DNA of 6,768 nucleotides from Candidatus Tayloriibacteriota bacterium (lineage in GTDB: Bacteria; Patescibacteriota; Minisyncoccia; Phycocordibacterales; GWA1-40-21), in contig JAPLZG010000091.1 in NCBI GenBank assembly GCA_026395155.1, positions 1-6,768 of the forward strand, read 5' to 3'. A program made the translations under genes and the position numbers. Below, in pieces: positions 1-5,768 of the stretch. How positions within the stretch are numbered: the first letter of the stretch is position 1; each line of letters begins with the position of its first letter. A model generated the notes under the pieces. The model saw only the letters and a program-made list of their open reading frames with translations. It was not told the origin of the DNA and did no database searches.

Positions 1-1
1 G

Positions 2-64
2 TTGGATAGGATAATAGAAGAAGTTATAAATGTTCTAATTGTTATAGTTGTTGTAATTGCATAA
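2..64 (+). CDS. possible C-terminal tail of an unidentified membrane protein (5' end outside window)
   Basis: From base 2 a frame stays open for 20 codons and stops at TAA (62-64). It reads LDRIIEEV followed by about 12 mostly aliphatic residues (NVLIVIVVVIA), a charged-then-hydrophobic pattern typical of a membrane protein end. The gene itself would begin to the left of the window. Twenty codons is short enough to arise by chance in AT-rich DNA, and no terminator follows, so this is a weak call and no function can be given. Confidence 0.25.
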   Translation: MDRIIEEVINVLIVIVVVIA

Positions 65-173
65 AATATAAAAAGATGGATTCCCGTCTCGACCTAGATT
101 TCTTACGAGCTATTGCGTGAGTCGTTGGATAGGAACCAACGATGCAAGACTCATTGAGAGCTTTTGTGAGCAC

Positions 174-295
174 ACCACAAGAGTACTTCCATTTTCTAAT
201 CGTTTCACTCAAGAAAATTTGGTCGAGCGAAACAAAAGATCCAATGAGTGGACAGCTCTCGTAGAGAGTTCAGAAAATGGAAGTGCCCTTGTGGT
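174..295. repeat. 24-nt inverted repeat nested in the longest palindromic unit
   Basis: Arm 174-197 (ACCACAAGAGTACTTCC then ATTTTCT) is the reverse complement of 272-295 with two mismatches over 24 nt. The 74 nt between the arms contain smaller inverted pairs, such as CTCTC-GTA-GAGAG at 256-268 and GTTTC/GAAAC at 202-206 and 229-233. Left of the arms, TCGTTGG/CCAACGA pairs at 122-128 and 136-142. The unit could fold as a branched cruciform. It resembles a miniature mobile element but no target-site duplication is evident. Confidence 0.75.
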
Positions 296-393
296 ACAAC
301 GGAATGACAGAGGAGATGGATTGCCACCTGCCCGAAATACTATATCGTTGCAGGCGGGTGTCGTAAAAACTTCTCGGTTGACAGAAGAGATGG

Positions 394-413
394 ATTCCCG
401 TCTGCACGGGAAT
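394..413. repeat. 20-bp dRS3-like palindrome (ATTCCC-N8-GGGAAT)
   Basis: The sequence is ATTCCCGTCTGCACGGGAAT: an 8-bp perfect stem with a CTGC loop. It matches the form of the neisserial dRS3 repeat, ATTCCC-N8-GGGAAT. In Neisseria such repeats are abundant and serve as integration sites for filamentous phage. Here the match is only to the short consensus, and similar 20-mers occur in unrelated genomes, so common origin is not implied. Confidence 0.8.
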
Positions 414-433
414 GACAGAGGAAAAGTAAACTA

Positions 434-454
434 CTACCGGCTGGAAGCCGGTAG
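434..454. repeat. hairpin repeat, 9-bp stem, CTACCGGCT type
   Basis: CTACCGGCT (434-442) and AGCCGGTAG (446-454) pair perfectly around a GGA loop. The stem is GC-rich against an AT-rich background. No T-run follows on either strand, so it is not a convincing terminator. Only one copy is present in this window; it looks like a member of a short interspersed palindrome family different from the GATGGATT units. Confidence 0.7.
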
Positions 455-496
455 CTTTGGATAAGAATAAATTCCTATATCTAAGACGGGGATAAA

Positions 497-587
497 GATG
501 GATTGCCACGTCGTAAAAACTCCTCGCAATGACCGACACATATTCTTGTCTCTGTCTTTGCGAGGAGCATAGCGACGAAGCAAACCA
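497..587. repeat. inverted pair of GGATTGCC...CTCCTCGCAATGAC-type repeats
   Basis: The left copy (497-533) starts GATGGATTGCCACGTCG and ends CTCCTCGCAATGAC. The right copy (about 558-587, GCGAGGAGCATAGCGACG and flanks) is its inverted partner, so the two could form an imperfect stem over a loop of about 25 nt. The family is the widespread type whose usual form is ATTGCGAGGAGC...GCGACGAAGCAATCC, found in many bacteria. The left copy shares GTCGTAAAAACT with the unit at 315-388 (positions 510-521 and 360-371). Confidence 0.65.
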
Positions 588-618
588 TGTATTAATAAAT
601 AGCATAATCTTAAAAGGA

Positions 619-632
619 CCACCTAAAGGTGG
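619..632. repeat. short palindrome CCACCTAAAGGTGG
   Basis: A 6-bp perfect inverted repeat around AA, followed by GGGTTTCGCTCCC, which can form a second small stem. It lies inside the repeat field to the left of xfp. No gene or T-run is attached to it; it is probably a fragment of another interspersed palindrome family. Confidence 0.45.
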
Positions 633-663
633 GGGTTTCGCTCCCAAAGGTAGACAAAGAAAC

Positions 664-692
664 AGACGAATTTTGCTTTGCAAAATTCGTCT
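664..692 (-). terminator. 13-bp hairpin downstream of xfp, possible terminator built from a repeat
   Basis: AGACGAATTTTGC (664-676) and GCAAAATTCGTCT (680-692) pair perfectly around a 3-nt loop. It starts 37 nt after the xfp stop codon on the minus strand, where the RNA continues GTTTCTTTG, a moderately U-rich tail. A hairpin of the same design (GAATTTYGC, 3-nt loop, GCRAAATTC) lies at 6072-6100 downstream of the sugar transferase gene, so this is both a repeat family member and a candidate intrinsic terminator. The interrupted U-tract keeps confidence moderate. Confidence 0.5.
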
Positions 693-706
693 ATGTTCAT
701 GCTTTC

Positions 707-731
707 GACTTTAGACTTTTGACTTTAGACT
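707..731. repeat. two direct copies of GACTTTAGACT at the xfp stop
   Basis: GACTTTAGACT occurs at 707-717 and again at 721-731, 14 nt apart. The second copy supplies the last bases of the xfp TAG stop codon (730-732). The repeat may be part of a simple CGACTTTAGAC-type tandem tract. No function is evident. Confidence 0.6.
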
Positions 732-3108
732 ATTTTTCCCAATGCCAATTCAATATCTCCTCCGGATCATCCCCCACTCTCATTATATATTCTTTATGAT
801 CTTTAATTTTCTGACGATACTTTTCAGTAATCTGTTTTGATTTTCCCTCCACTATTACTCCATTTTTAGTAAGCTTTTCTAATGCTTCAATGAGCAAACT
901 ATATCTATCTGCCTTATTTCTTATAAGCAAATCAAGAGGCGTGGTTGTAGAACCACTTTCCATATATCCATGAACAGAAAGTCTTCCTAGAATATTTTGA
1001 TAATCAAACAATGTCTGCTTCAAAGTTTCTGGATATCCATGAAAATTAAAAATTACTGGTTTATCTTTTGTAAAATATCTTTCGAAGTCACTCTCTGTAA
1101 TCTTCTTTGAATGACCAATCGTATTTGGTGAAAGCTCAACAACATTAACAAAACGAACTTTTATTTCTGGGACTTCTTCTTTTAAAAGTTTTATTCCAGC
1201 AAGAACTTCTTTAATCAAATATTGACCACAAGCACAAAATACAATATCAGGATTTACATCACTAGCAAAATCCCAAACTGACATACCATTTTCAACTTCT
1301 TTTTTCGCCTCATCAATTTTCAACCACAATGGTTCAATTGTCTTTTCTGCGACAATAACATTTATTTCATTTTTTGATGATAAACATTTTTGAGCGATAA
1401 GAAGTGCCTCGTTTGCATCAGCTGGAAAATAAATATTTATAAATTCACTATGTTTTTGTAAAAGCCCATCAATAAAACCCGGATTTTGATGAGAAAAACC
1501 ATTATGTTCTTGACGCCAACCGCTAGATGTCAAAATATAATTAAATGAAGGGACATCTCCACGCCATTTAGTATTTCTTGCAATTTTTAAAAACTTACTA
1601 TACTGATCCGCCATACTAGAAATAATCGGTACAAAAGCTTCATAAGAAGCAAAAACAGCAAATCTTCCTGTTAAAATATACCCCTGAGCCAATCCTTGAA
1701 GAGATTGTTCTGAAAGCATTTCTATCACACGCCCATCTTTAGACATATCCTTATCCCAACTTTCGATCTTTCCTGAGAAAGCACGAGTTGTTTTTGTAAA
1801 TACATCCTGAAGACGATTTGAATAAGTTTCATCTGGAGAAAATAATCTGAAATTTCTTTTATCTTTATTAAGATCTATAATATCAGCAAAATATTCTCCA
1901 ATTTTTCTCATTGAACTAAAAGAGATATCATCAGGTCTTTCGCTTTTTATTTCAAACTTAGACATATCTGGCAAAATTAAGTCTCGAGAAATATCACCTC
2001 TTTTAATTCCAAAAGCTTTTTGATTATCACCCATTCTTAATCCTTCCTTGGGAATATTTTCTTCTATATCTTTAATAAATCCGCTTTCTTTAGTAAAAAG
2101 TTCTTCAAATTTATATGATTTTAACCATTTTTCTACTGCTTTTAATTCTATTTTGTTTGTTTTTGAATCTTTTCCTACAACTTGATGCGAAAGTGAATTA
2201 CCTTCTATTTTTTGTCCTTCAAGATTTTTTATACCAGTCCAACCTTTAGGAGTTTTTAAGACAATCATCGGAAATCTATAAAAATCTTCAAGTTTCCTAT
2301 CAGGATTTTCTCTAGCTTCTTTTTGTATATCTCTTATCTTTTTATAAGATTCATCTAAAGCCAAAATCATCTTTTCATAAACTCCTGCCCGACCCTTAGA
2401 CGGGTTATTTCCACCTTCCACGATTATCGGTTCATATCCATAACCTTTAAACAAAGATTTTAAATCAGCATTTTTCATTCGGCCAAAAATTGTTGGTCCA
2501 GAAATTTTGTAGCCATTTAAATGTAAAATTGGAAGAACTGCTCCATTTTTTACTGGATCAATAAATTTATATAAGTGCCATGCTGTTGCAAGCGCACCTG
2601 TCTCTGCTTCTCCATCACCAACGAGGCAAGCTGTTATCAAATTAGGATTATCAAGAACAGAACCGTATGCTGTGGCAAGAGAATATCCAAGCTCTCCTCC
2701 CTCAAGAATTACACCTGGGGTTGCAGGACTTGAATGACTAGGAAAACCATAAGGCCAGCTAAAATTTCTTGTGATATAAGCAATACCTTCTTCTGTCTTT
2801 CGTGCTTCTTTGTAATATTTTCCGAGTGTTCCTTCAAGAAATACATTTGCTTGAATTGCAGGAAATCCATGACCTGGACCAAGGACAAACATCATCTCTG
2901 CACCAGTTTTATTTATTAAATTATTGAGACATGCATAGGTAAAATTAATTCCAGGACAAGTGCCCCAGTGTCCCAACAGCCTTGATTTGATATCGTCAAA
3001 CTTTAATTTTTCCTGAAGTAAAAAATTATCTTGTAAATATATTTGCCCAACAGAAAGATAGTTCGTTGCGCGAACATACTTTTTTATTTTTTCTATTTCA
3101 TTTTGCAT
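730..3108 (-). CDS. xfp: xylulose-5-phosphate/fructose-6-phosphate phosphoketolase
   Basis: A complete 792-residue thiamine-diphosphate enzyme of the cytoplasm. It cleaves xylulose 5-phosphate (and often fructose 6-phosphate) with phosphate to acetyl phosphate plus glyceraldehyde 3-phosphate (or erythrose 4-phosphate). Family landmarks appear in order: GHWG (46-49), GPGHG (77-81), the signature EGGELGY (136-142), the cofactor-binding GDGEAETG (164-171), HLNGYK (196-201), SHQ (307-309), SPDE (424-427) and HNGFSHQ (535-541, with the two active-site histidines), then the C-terminal HGY.ESGSTTTP (713-724). Length is close to the usual 790-825, with no internal gap seen. The ATG at 3106-3108 places the first conserved block (residues 11-24) where the family has it; no Shine-Dalgarno is visible, only AACGGG just upstream. 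It stands alone, with no acetate kinase gene beside it. Whether it prefers one or both substrates cannot be read from the sequence. Confidence 0.97.
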   Translation of the reverse strand: MQNEIEKIKKYVRATNYLSVGQIYLQDNFLLQEKLKFDDIKSRLLGHWGTCPGINFTYACLNNLINKTGAEMMFVLGPGHGFPAIQANVFLEGTLGKYYKEARKTEEGIAYITRNFSWPYGFPSHSSPATPGVILEGGELGYSLATAYGSVLDNPNLITACLVGDGEAETGALATAWHLYKFIDPVKNGAVLPILHLNGYKISGPTIFGRMKNADLKSLFKGYGYEPIIVEGGNNPSKGRAGVYEKMILALDESYKKIRDIQKEARENPDRKLEDFYRFPMIVLKTPKGWTGIKNLEGQKIEGNSLSHQVVGKDSKTNKIELKAVEKWLKSYKFEELFTKESGFIKDIEENIPKEGLRMGDNQKAFGIKRGDISRDLILPDMSKFEIKSERPDDISFSSMRKIGEYFADIIDLNKDKRNFRLFSPDETYSNRLQDVFTKTTRAFSGKIESWDKDMSKDGRVIEMLSEQSLQGLAQGYILTGRFAVFASYEAFVPIISSMADQYSKFLKIARNTKWRGDVPSFNYILTSSGWRQEHNGFSHQNPGFIDGLLQKHSEFINIYFPADANEALLIAQKCLSSKNEINVIVAEKTIEPLWLKIDEAKKEVENGMSVWDFASDVNPDIVFCACGQYLIKEVLAGIKLLKEEVPEIKVRFVNVVELSPNTIGHSKKITESDFERYFTKDKPVIFNFHGYPETLKQTLFDYQNILGRLSVHGYMESGSTTTPLDLLIRNKADRYSLLIEALEKLTKNGVIVEGKSKQITEKYRQKIKDHKEYIMRVGDDPEEILNWHWEK

Positions 3109-3118
3109 CCCGTTTAGA

Positions 3119-3153
3119 GATAGGAAATGCCGGTCCGATTAGCACTTTCTATC
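3119..3153 (-). promoter_or_regulatory. leader hairpin immediately upstream of xfp
   Basis: Reading the minus strand, GATAGAAAGTGC pairs with GCATTTCCTATC (plus positions 3142-3153 and 3119-3130): 12 positions with one mismatch and one G-U pair around an 11-nt loop. The stem ends 10 nt before the xfp start codon, covering the place where the ribosome would bind. It could modulate translation or mRNA stability, or be just another repeat. No known riboswitch class is recognised. Confidence 0.45.
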
Positions 3154-3161
3154 GTAGTTTA

Positions 3162-3192
3162 ATTATAACTTATAATGTTTAATAATATTATA
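3162..3192 (-). promoter_or_regulatory. weak promoter candidates for xfp
   Basis: Two perfect TATAAT hexamers lie on the minus strand at 3187-3192 and 3162-3167, 79-84 and 54-59 nt upstream of the start codon. Neither has a recognisable TTGACA-like box at 16-18 nt. In DNA this AT-rich, TATAAT is common by chance, so this is only a likely location. Confidence 0.3.
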
Positions 3193-3265
3193 TTTGTAAT
3201 CCGTTTCCGTTTTCATCTCTAACGGGATTCATCTCAAATATTATATCATTTTAGAAAAGAAAAAC

Positions 3266-3420
3266 CCACCACCTCCCCTCGCCGACTCGGTACTCCTCCT
3301 AAGAATAGGCGGAGATTCAGAAAGAATACACGCTAATAATGTAACACATTGAATCTTTTGCGAATAGTATAGTACGAAGTACTTCAATCTAATCCCTCCT
3401 TAGTTAAGGAGGGGTGGTTG
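3266..3420. repeat. cluster of GC-rich palindromes, CCCTCC/GGAGGG family
   Basis: The outer parts are loosely inverted (CCACCTCCCC near 3269-3278 and GGAGGGGTGG near 3408-3417). Inside are a CTCCTCCTA/TAGGCGGAG stem (3293-3301 with 3306-3314, one mismatch), an AGATTCA/TGAATCT pair (3313-3319 with 3350-3356), and a perfect 9-bp hairpin CCCTCCTTA-GT-TAAGGAGGG (3394-3413). The last is followed by GGTGGTTGTGT; related GGGGTGGT and CGGTTGTGT strings occur at 5853-5860 and 5878-5886 upstream of secD. It looks like an interspersed non-coding repeat, possibly a decayed miniature element. Confidence 0.55.
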
Positions 3421-3436
3421 TGTTCCTCACCCATCA

Positions 3437-3464
3437 AAAAAGAGCTTAATCAAAAGCTCTTTTT
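3437..3464 (-). terminator. intrinsic terminator of the secD-secF operon
   Basis: AAAAAGAGCTT (3437-3447) and AAGCTCTTTTT (3454-3464) form an 11-bp stem with a 6-nt loop. It starts 25 nt after the secF stop codon. On the minus strand the stem core GAGCTT/AAGCTC runs into six consecutive U residues, a classical rho-independent arrangement. The symmetry of A and T tracts would allow termination in both directions. Confidence 0.85.
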
Positions 3465-3489
3465 ATCTTAAGATCGGACCTCAGAAACT

Positions 3490-3966
3490 TTATTTCTTCT
3501 TTCTATCCTGCCATTTCTGCACCGTGACTAATAGGTTCGAAGCAATAAATATTGAAGAATATGTTCCGAAGAAAATACCGATAAGAAGGACGAGAGCAAA
3601 AGACTTTGTTGCTTCTGGACCAACTAAATAAACAACAAGAACAGCAAAAAGTGTTGTAAGTGATGTGTTAATTGATCTTATAAAAGTCTGGGAAATACTC
3701 ATACCAACAACTTCATCAAATGGTCTTGGGTGCTTTTCTGATCTATTATTTTTTAAATTTTCACGAACTCTATCAAAAACAACAATCGTATCGTGAACAG
3801 AAAAACCAAGAATAACAAGAATTGCTGTTACAAATAAAGTGTTTACTTCAAAACCTAGCAAATAATGTCCTAAAACAGCAAATACACCAGTAGGAATAGT
3901 TATGTCATGAAGCAATGCAACAATTGAAATTATTCCGTATTTCCAAGAAGAAACAAAGAATAACAA
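3490..3966 (-). CDS. secF: SecF C-terminal part (downstream of a frameshift)
   Basis: This frame carries the second half of SecF, the smaller membrane subunit that works with SecD to pull proteins across the membrane using the proton gradient. Reading from 3966 (a TTG that is probably not a true start; the frame opens after a TAG at 3979-3981), one sees SSWKYG (6-11), LLHD (18-21), the conserved GFSVHDTIVVFDRVREN (54-70) and SINTSLTT (98-105), then two more hydrophobic helices and a basic tail QKWQDRKKK. D59 in the HDT motif matches the conserved acidic residue of this SecF helix. These 158 residues would be in-frame with the upstream part only after a shift near 3955. The stop at 3490-3492 is followed by a strong terminator. 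Alone it lacks helix 1 and the periplasmic domain. Confidence 0.9.
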   Translation of the reverse strand: MLFFVSSWKYGIISIVALLHDITIPTGVFAVLGHYLLGFEVNTLFVTAILVILGFSVHDTIVVFDRVRENLKNNRSEKHPRPFDEVVGMSISQTFIRSINTSLTTLFAVLVVYLVGPEATKSFALVLLIGIFFGTYSSIFIASNLLVTVQKWQDRKKK

Positions 3967-4372
3967 GAATAATAGAAACTAAAGATTTTGTTGCGGCTTC
4001 CTTTCCAAGAATCGGACCGACAGAATTAAACTTTTTTATTTCTACTGAATTTGAAGTGCTAGAAGAAATTGCTAAAATAAGAGAGTTTCTTTCAGTTTCT
4101 GTAATTGTTCTCAAATTTAAATTGTAACCCTTATCCCCTGTTGGGACAATTTTGTAAGAATCTACTATTGAAGGATTAAAATTAAGGCTATCTATTTTTG
4201 CTTTTACAACATCAACACTTGGTCTTTCACTTGAATATACAAATTCAACTGAAGATCCTCCTTTAAAATCTATATCGAAAGTCAAACCCCAAATTGATAT
4301 CGCTACAATTGAAGCAATAACAAAAAGTATTGAAATTGAATAAAATATTTTTCTGTTTTTTACTATAAACAT
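3905..4372 (-). CDS. secF: SecF N-terminal part (upstream of a frameshift)
   Basis: This frame gives the start of SecF: a basic N-terminus, membrane helix 1 (about 10-29), the family motif DIDFKGGS (33-40), a roughly 75-residue extracytoplasmic domain, and SVGPILGKE (117-125) leading into helix 2. After about residue 139 the frame leaves SecF and ends at TGA (3905-3907) with unrelated residues. The true continuation (VSSWKYG...) is one base forward, at about 3954. VGP to the W of SSWKYG spans about 26 residues here against about 34 in E. coli SecF, so sequence is also missing, not just shifted. The ATG at 4370-4372 lies 22 nt after secD, consistent with one operon; no Shine-Dalgarno is seen (TTAAATAT precedes ATG). 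If real, the lesion should disable SecF. Confidence 0.9.
   Translation of the reverse strand: MFIVKNRKIFYSISILFVIASIVAISIWGLTFDIDFKGGSSVEFVYSSERPSVDVVKAKIDSLNFNPSIVDSYKIVPTGDKGYNLNLRTITETERNSLILAISSSTSNSVEIKKFNSVGPILGKEAATKSLVSIILVILCFFLEIRNNFNCCIAS
3954..3972. repeat. 9/10-nt tandem repeat at the secF frame break
   Basis: On the plus strand CAAAGAATAA (3954-3963) is followed directly by CAAGAATAA (3964-3972); the copies differ by one A. The secF reading frame changes within the first copy, at about 3955. Short tandem repeats of this kind are prone to replication slippage and to assembly error. Confidence 0.7.
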
Positions 4373-4385
4373 ATATTTAATTAGT

Positions 4386-4404
4386 TAAAAGCTTCTAGCT
4401 TTTA
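4386..4404 (-). other. small hairpin over the secD stop codon
   Basis: TAAAAGCT (4386-4393) and AGCTTTTA (4397-4404) pair perfectly around TCT. The secD TAG (4395-4397) lies in the loop and stem, and secF starts 14 nt beyond. The stem is AT-rich and short. It might influence secD-secF translational coupling, or be chance. Confidence 0.4.
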
Positions 4405-5759
4405 GGTGTTAGGTTAGGATTGCTGTTAAATTTTCCACCGAAGAGGAATTTCAAAAGTCTTCCAGCGTGATCGTGCTTGATTGCCAAAAGTAAGGTTCTT
4501 GAAGCTGTAATTGCTGTGAACATTGAAACCGCAACACCAATAAAGAAAACGAGTGCAAAACCTTTTACAACTGAGGTGCTTGAAAACATAAACAATATAA
4601 TTGCAGTAATCATACTAGAAATATTACTATCACGAATTGATGTCCAAGCTCTATGAAAACCTTCCTGAACTGCATCACCAAGTTCTCTTCCTCTTTTTAA
4701 TTCTTCCTTCATTCTTTCAAAAATCAAAATGTTTGCATCAACCGCCATACCAACAGAAAGAATAAATGCGGCAATGCCTGCAGCTGTAAGTGTGACAGGA
4801 ATAAATTTAAATAATGCCAAGTTTATAACTGAATAAATAGCAAGTGCAATAACAGCCAAAAAGCCAGGTAATCTGTACCAGAGAATTAAGAAAAGAGCGA
4901 TAACAATAAATGCGATTATTCCTGCTTTTACTGATGCATCGATAGCATCTTGTCCAAGTGAAGCACCGATTGTTTGTGTAGAAATGAGTTCAATAGGCAC
5001 AGGAAGAGCTCCAAGATTTAAGTTATCAACAAGTTTCTTTGCTTCTTTAATACCTGCACTTCCATTAAAACTTCCAGAGATTACAGCTTGACCTCCCTTT
5101 ATTTCCTCTTTAATAACCGGCATAGACTTTAGATCACCATCAAGAAAAATTGCGAGCTTTCTATTAACATTTTCCTTTGTTATTTTTGCAAACAAATCTT
5201 CACCTTCTTTATTAAATTGCAAAGCCACCATTGCCTCACCTGTAGTTTGATTGAACTCAAGTTGAGATTTTTTTAAAAGTCTTCCTGTAAGTCCAGTATA
5301 TTCAAATATTTCATCAATTTTTTTAGTTGCAAACTCTTCTTGAGTAAGCTTTTCTGCATCCTTTGATAAAAGTTTAAAATCAAGAGTTGGAGTAGCACCG
5401 ATCATAGCAACTGCTTTATCGATATCAGAAACACCAGGAAGCTCAACGACAAGTTGTTGTTCATTTTGACCACCAGTAAAACCAATCCTTTCAACTCTGA
5501 CAATAGGTTCAGAAACTCCAAACATATTTACTCTTTTTTCAATAACATCTCTAAGGACAGACATCGAACTCTGAATTTCAGAAGGAGTTGTTGATGAATT
5601 TTTTAGATCTGGTTTATAAACGAGCTCTGTTCCACCATTCAAATCAAGACCAAGTCTAAATTTAAAACTTGAATTCTCACTTTGCGTCGAATAAACAAAA
5701 TATGCTACAAGTAGCGAGGCAAGTATAAGTATAATCGCCCAAAATCTTCTTTTAATCAT
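4395..5759 (-). CDS. secD: protein translocase subunit SecD
   Basis: SecD is the larger subunit of the SecDF complex, an inner-membrane machine that completes Sec-dependent export using the proton-motive force. The 454-residue protein has helix 1 (7-23), the signature LGLDLNGGTEL (36-46), a long extracytoplasmic region with VIEKRVNMFGVSEP (72-85) and VELPGV (105-110), then five helices from about 275. GMAVDAN (337-343) contains D341, matching the proton-relay Asp340 of Thermus SecDF. ASRTLL (419-424) ends the last helix. The ATG at 5757-5759 is chosen because MIKRRFWA directly precedes helix 1; the frame stays open a further 101 codons upstream, but that part is repeat DNA with no SecD character. 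No Shine-Dalgarno is present. secF follows after 22 nt. Confidence 0.95.
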   Translation of the reverse strand: MIKRRFWAIILILASLLVAYFVYSTQSENSSFKFRLGLDLNGGTELVYKPDLKNSSTTPSEIQSSMSVLRDVIEKRVNMFGVSEPIVRVERIGFTGGQNEQQLVVELPGVSDIDKAVAMIGATPTLDFKLLSKDAEKLTQEEFATKKIDEIFEYTGLTGRLLKKSQLEFNQTTGEAMVALQFNKEGEDLFAKITKENVNRKLAIFLDGDLKSMPVIKEEIKGGQAVISGSFNGSAGIKEAKKLVDNLNLGALPVPIELISTQTIGASLGQDAIDASVKAGIIAFIVIALFLILWYRLPGFLAVIALAIYSVINLALFKFIPVTLTAAGIAAFILSVGMAVDANILIFERMKEELKRGRELGDAVQEGFHRAWTSIRDSNISSMITAIILFMFSSTSVVKGFALVFFIGVAVSMFTAITASRTLLLAIKHDHAGRLLKFLFGGKFNSNPNLTPKS

Positions 5760-5768
5760 AATATGGAA

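Larger units (their letters stand above)
75..422. repeat. three head-to-tail palindromic repeat units with shared ends
   Basis: Three units abut without spacer: 75-314, 315-388 and 389-422 (240, 74 and 34 nt). Each begins GATGGATT and ends with GACAGAGGA or GACAGAAGA. The outer bases of a unit tend to be inverted complements (ATTCCCGT at one end, ACGGAAT at the other), so each can fold back on itself. The bodies differ: unit 1 carries a long nested inverted repeat, unit 2 a degenerate GCCCG/CGGGTG stem, and unit 3 is a minimal hairpin. Related units lie at 497-533 and 5932-6022. Open frames across this array are artefacts of the repeats. The general GGATTCCC...GGGAATGAC style is known from several bacterial lineages; the head-to-tail arrangement is what I see here. 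Confidence 0.8.
3110..3227. repeat. imperfect inverted repeat flanking the xfp promoter region
   Basis: CCGTTTAGAGAT (3110-3122 region) and ATCTCTAACGGG (3216-3227) are inverted copies differing by one T. The inner flanks GGAAA and TTTTC or TTTCC extend the similarity loosely. The 90 nt between are very AT-rich and include the TATAAT-like hexamers proposed for xfp. This may be a miniature inverted-repeat element inserted upstream of xfp, or a degenerate interspersed palindrome. Confidence 0.5.
3109..3489. other. gene-free stretch between secF and xfp
   Basis: No open frame here looks like a protein. On the minus strand the stretch holds, from right to left: the secF terminator (3437-3464), a cluster of GC-rich palindromes (about 3266-3420), weak promoter candidates for xfp (3162-3192), and a leader hairpin just before xfp (3119-3153). 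Confidence 0.7.

Noticed and set aside
117..464. Open frame of 115 codons on the plus strand
   Set aside because: It starts with GTG inside a repeat unit and runs entirely through the palindromic array; the predicted residues simply spell the repeats and resemble no protein.
75..587. CRISPR array
   Set aside because: Repeat units differ in length from 34 to 240 nt and abut directly; there are no uniform spacers and no cas genes.
270..683. Open frame of 137 codons on the minus strand, and a shorter one at 434-622
   Set aside because: Both lie over the same repeat field; phrases recur at repeat intervals (for example SVIPVQTG-like strings) and no domain is visible.
529..714. Open frame of 61 codons on the plus strand
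   Set aside because: It is made from the inverted GCGAGGAGC repeat and the 13-bp hairpin; no coding character.
2734..2919. Plus-strand open frame antisense to xfp
   Set aside because: It is a shadow of the conserved phosphoketolase coding sequence.
3109..3160. Riboswitch in the xfp leader
   Set aside because: Only one simple hairpin is present; I recognise no known aptamer core and no terminator/antiterminator pair.
3915..4127. Plus-strand open frame antisense to secF
   Set aside because: It is a shadow of the secF coding sequence and has no recognisable features.
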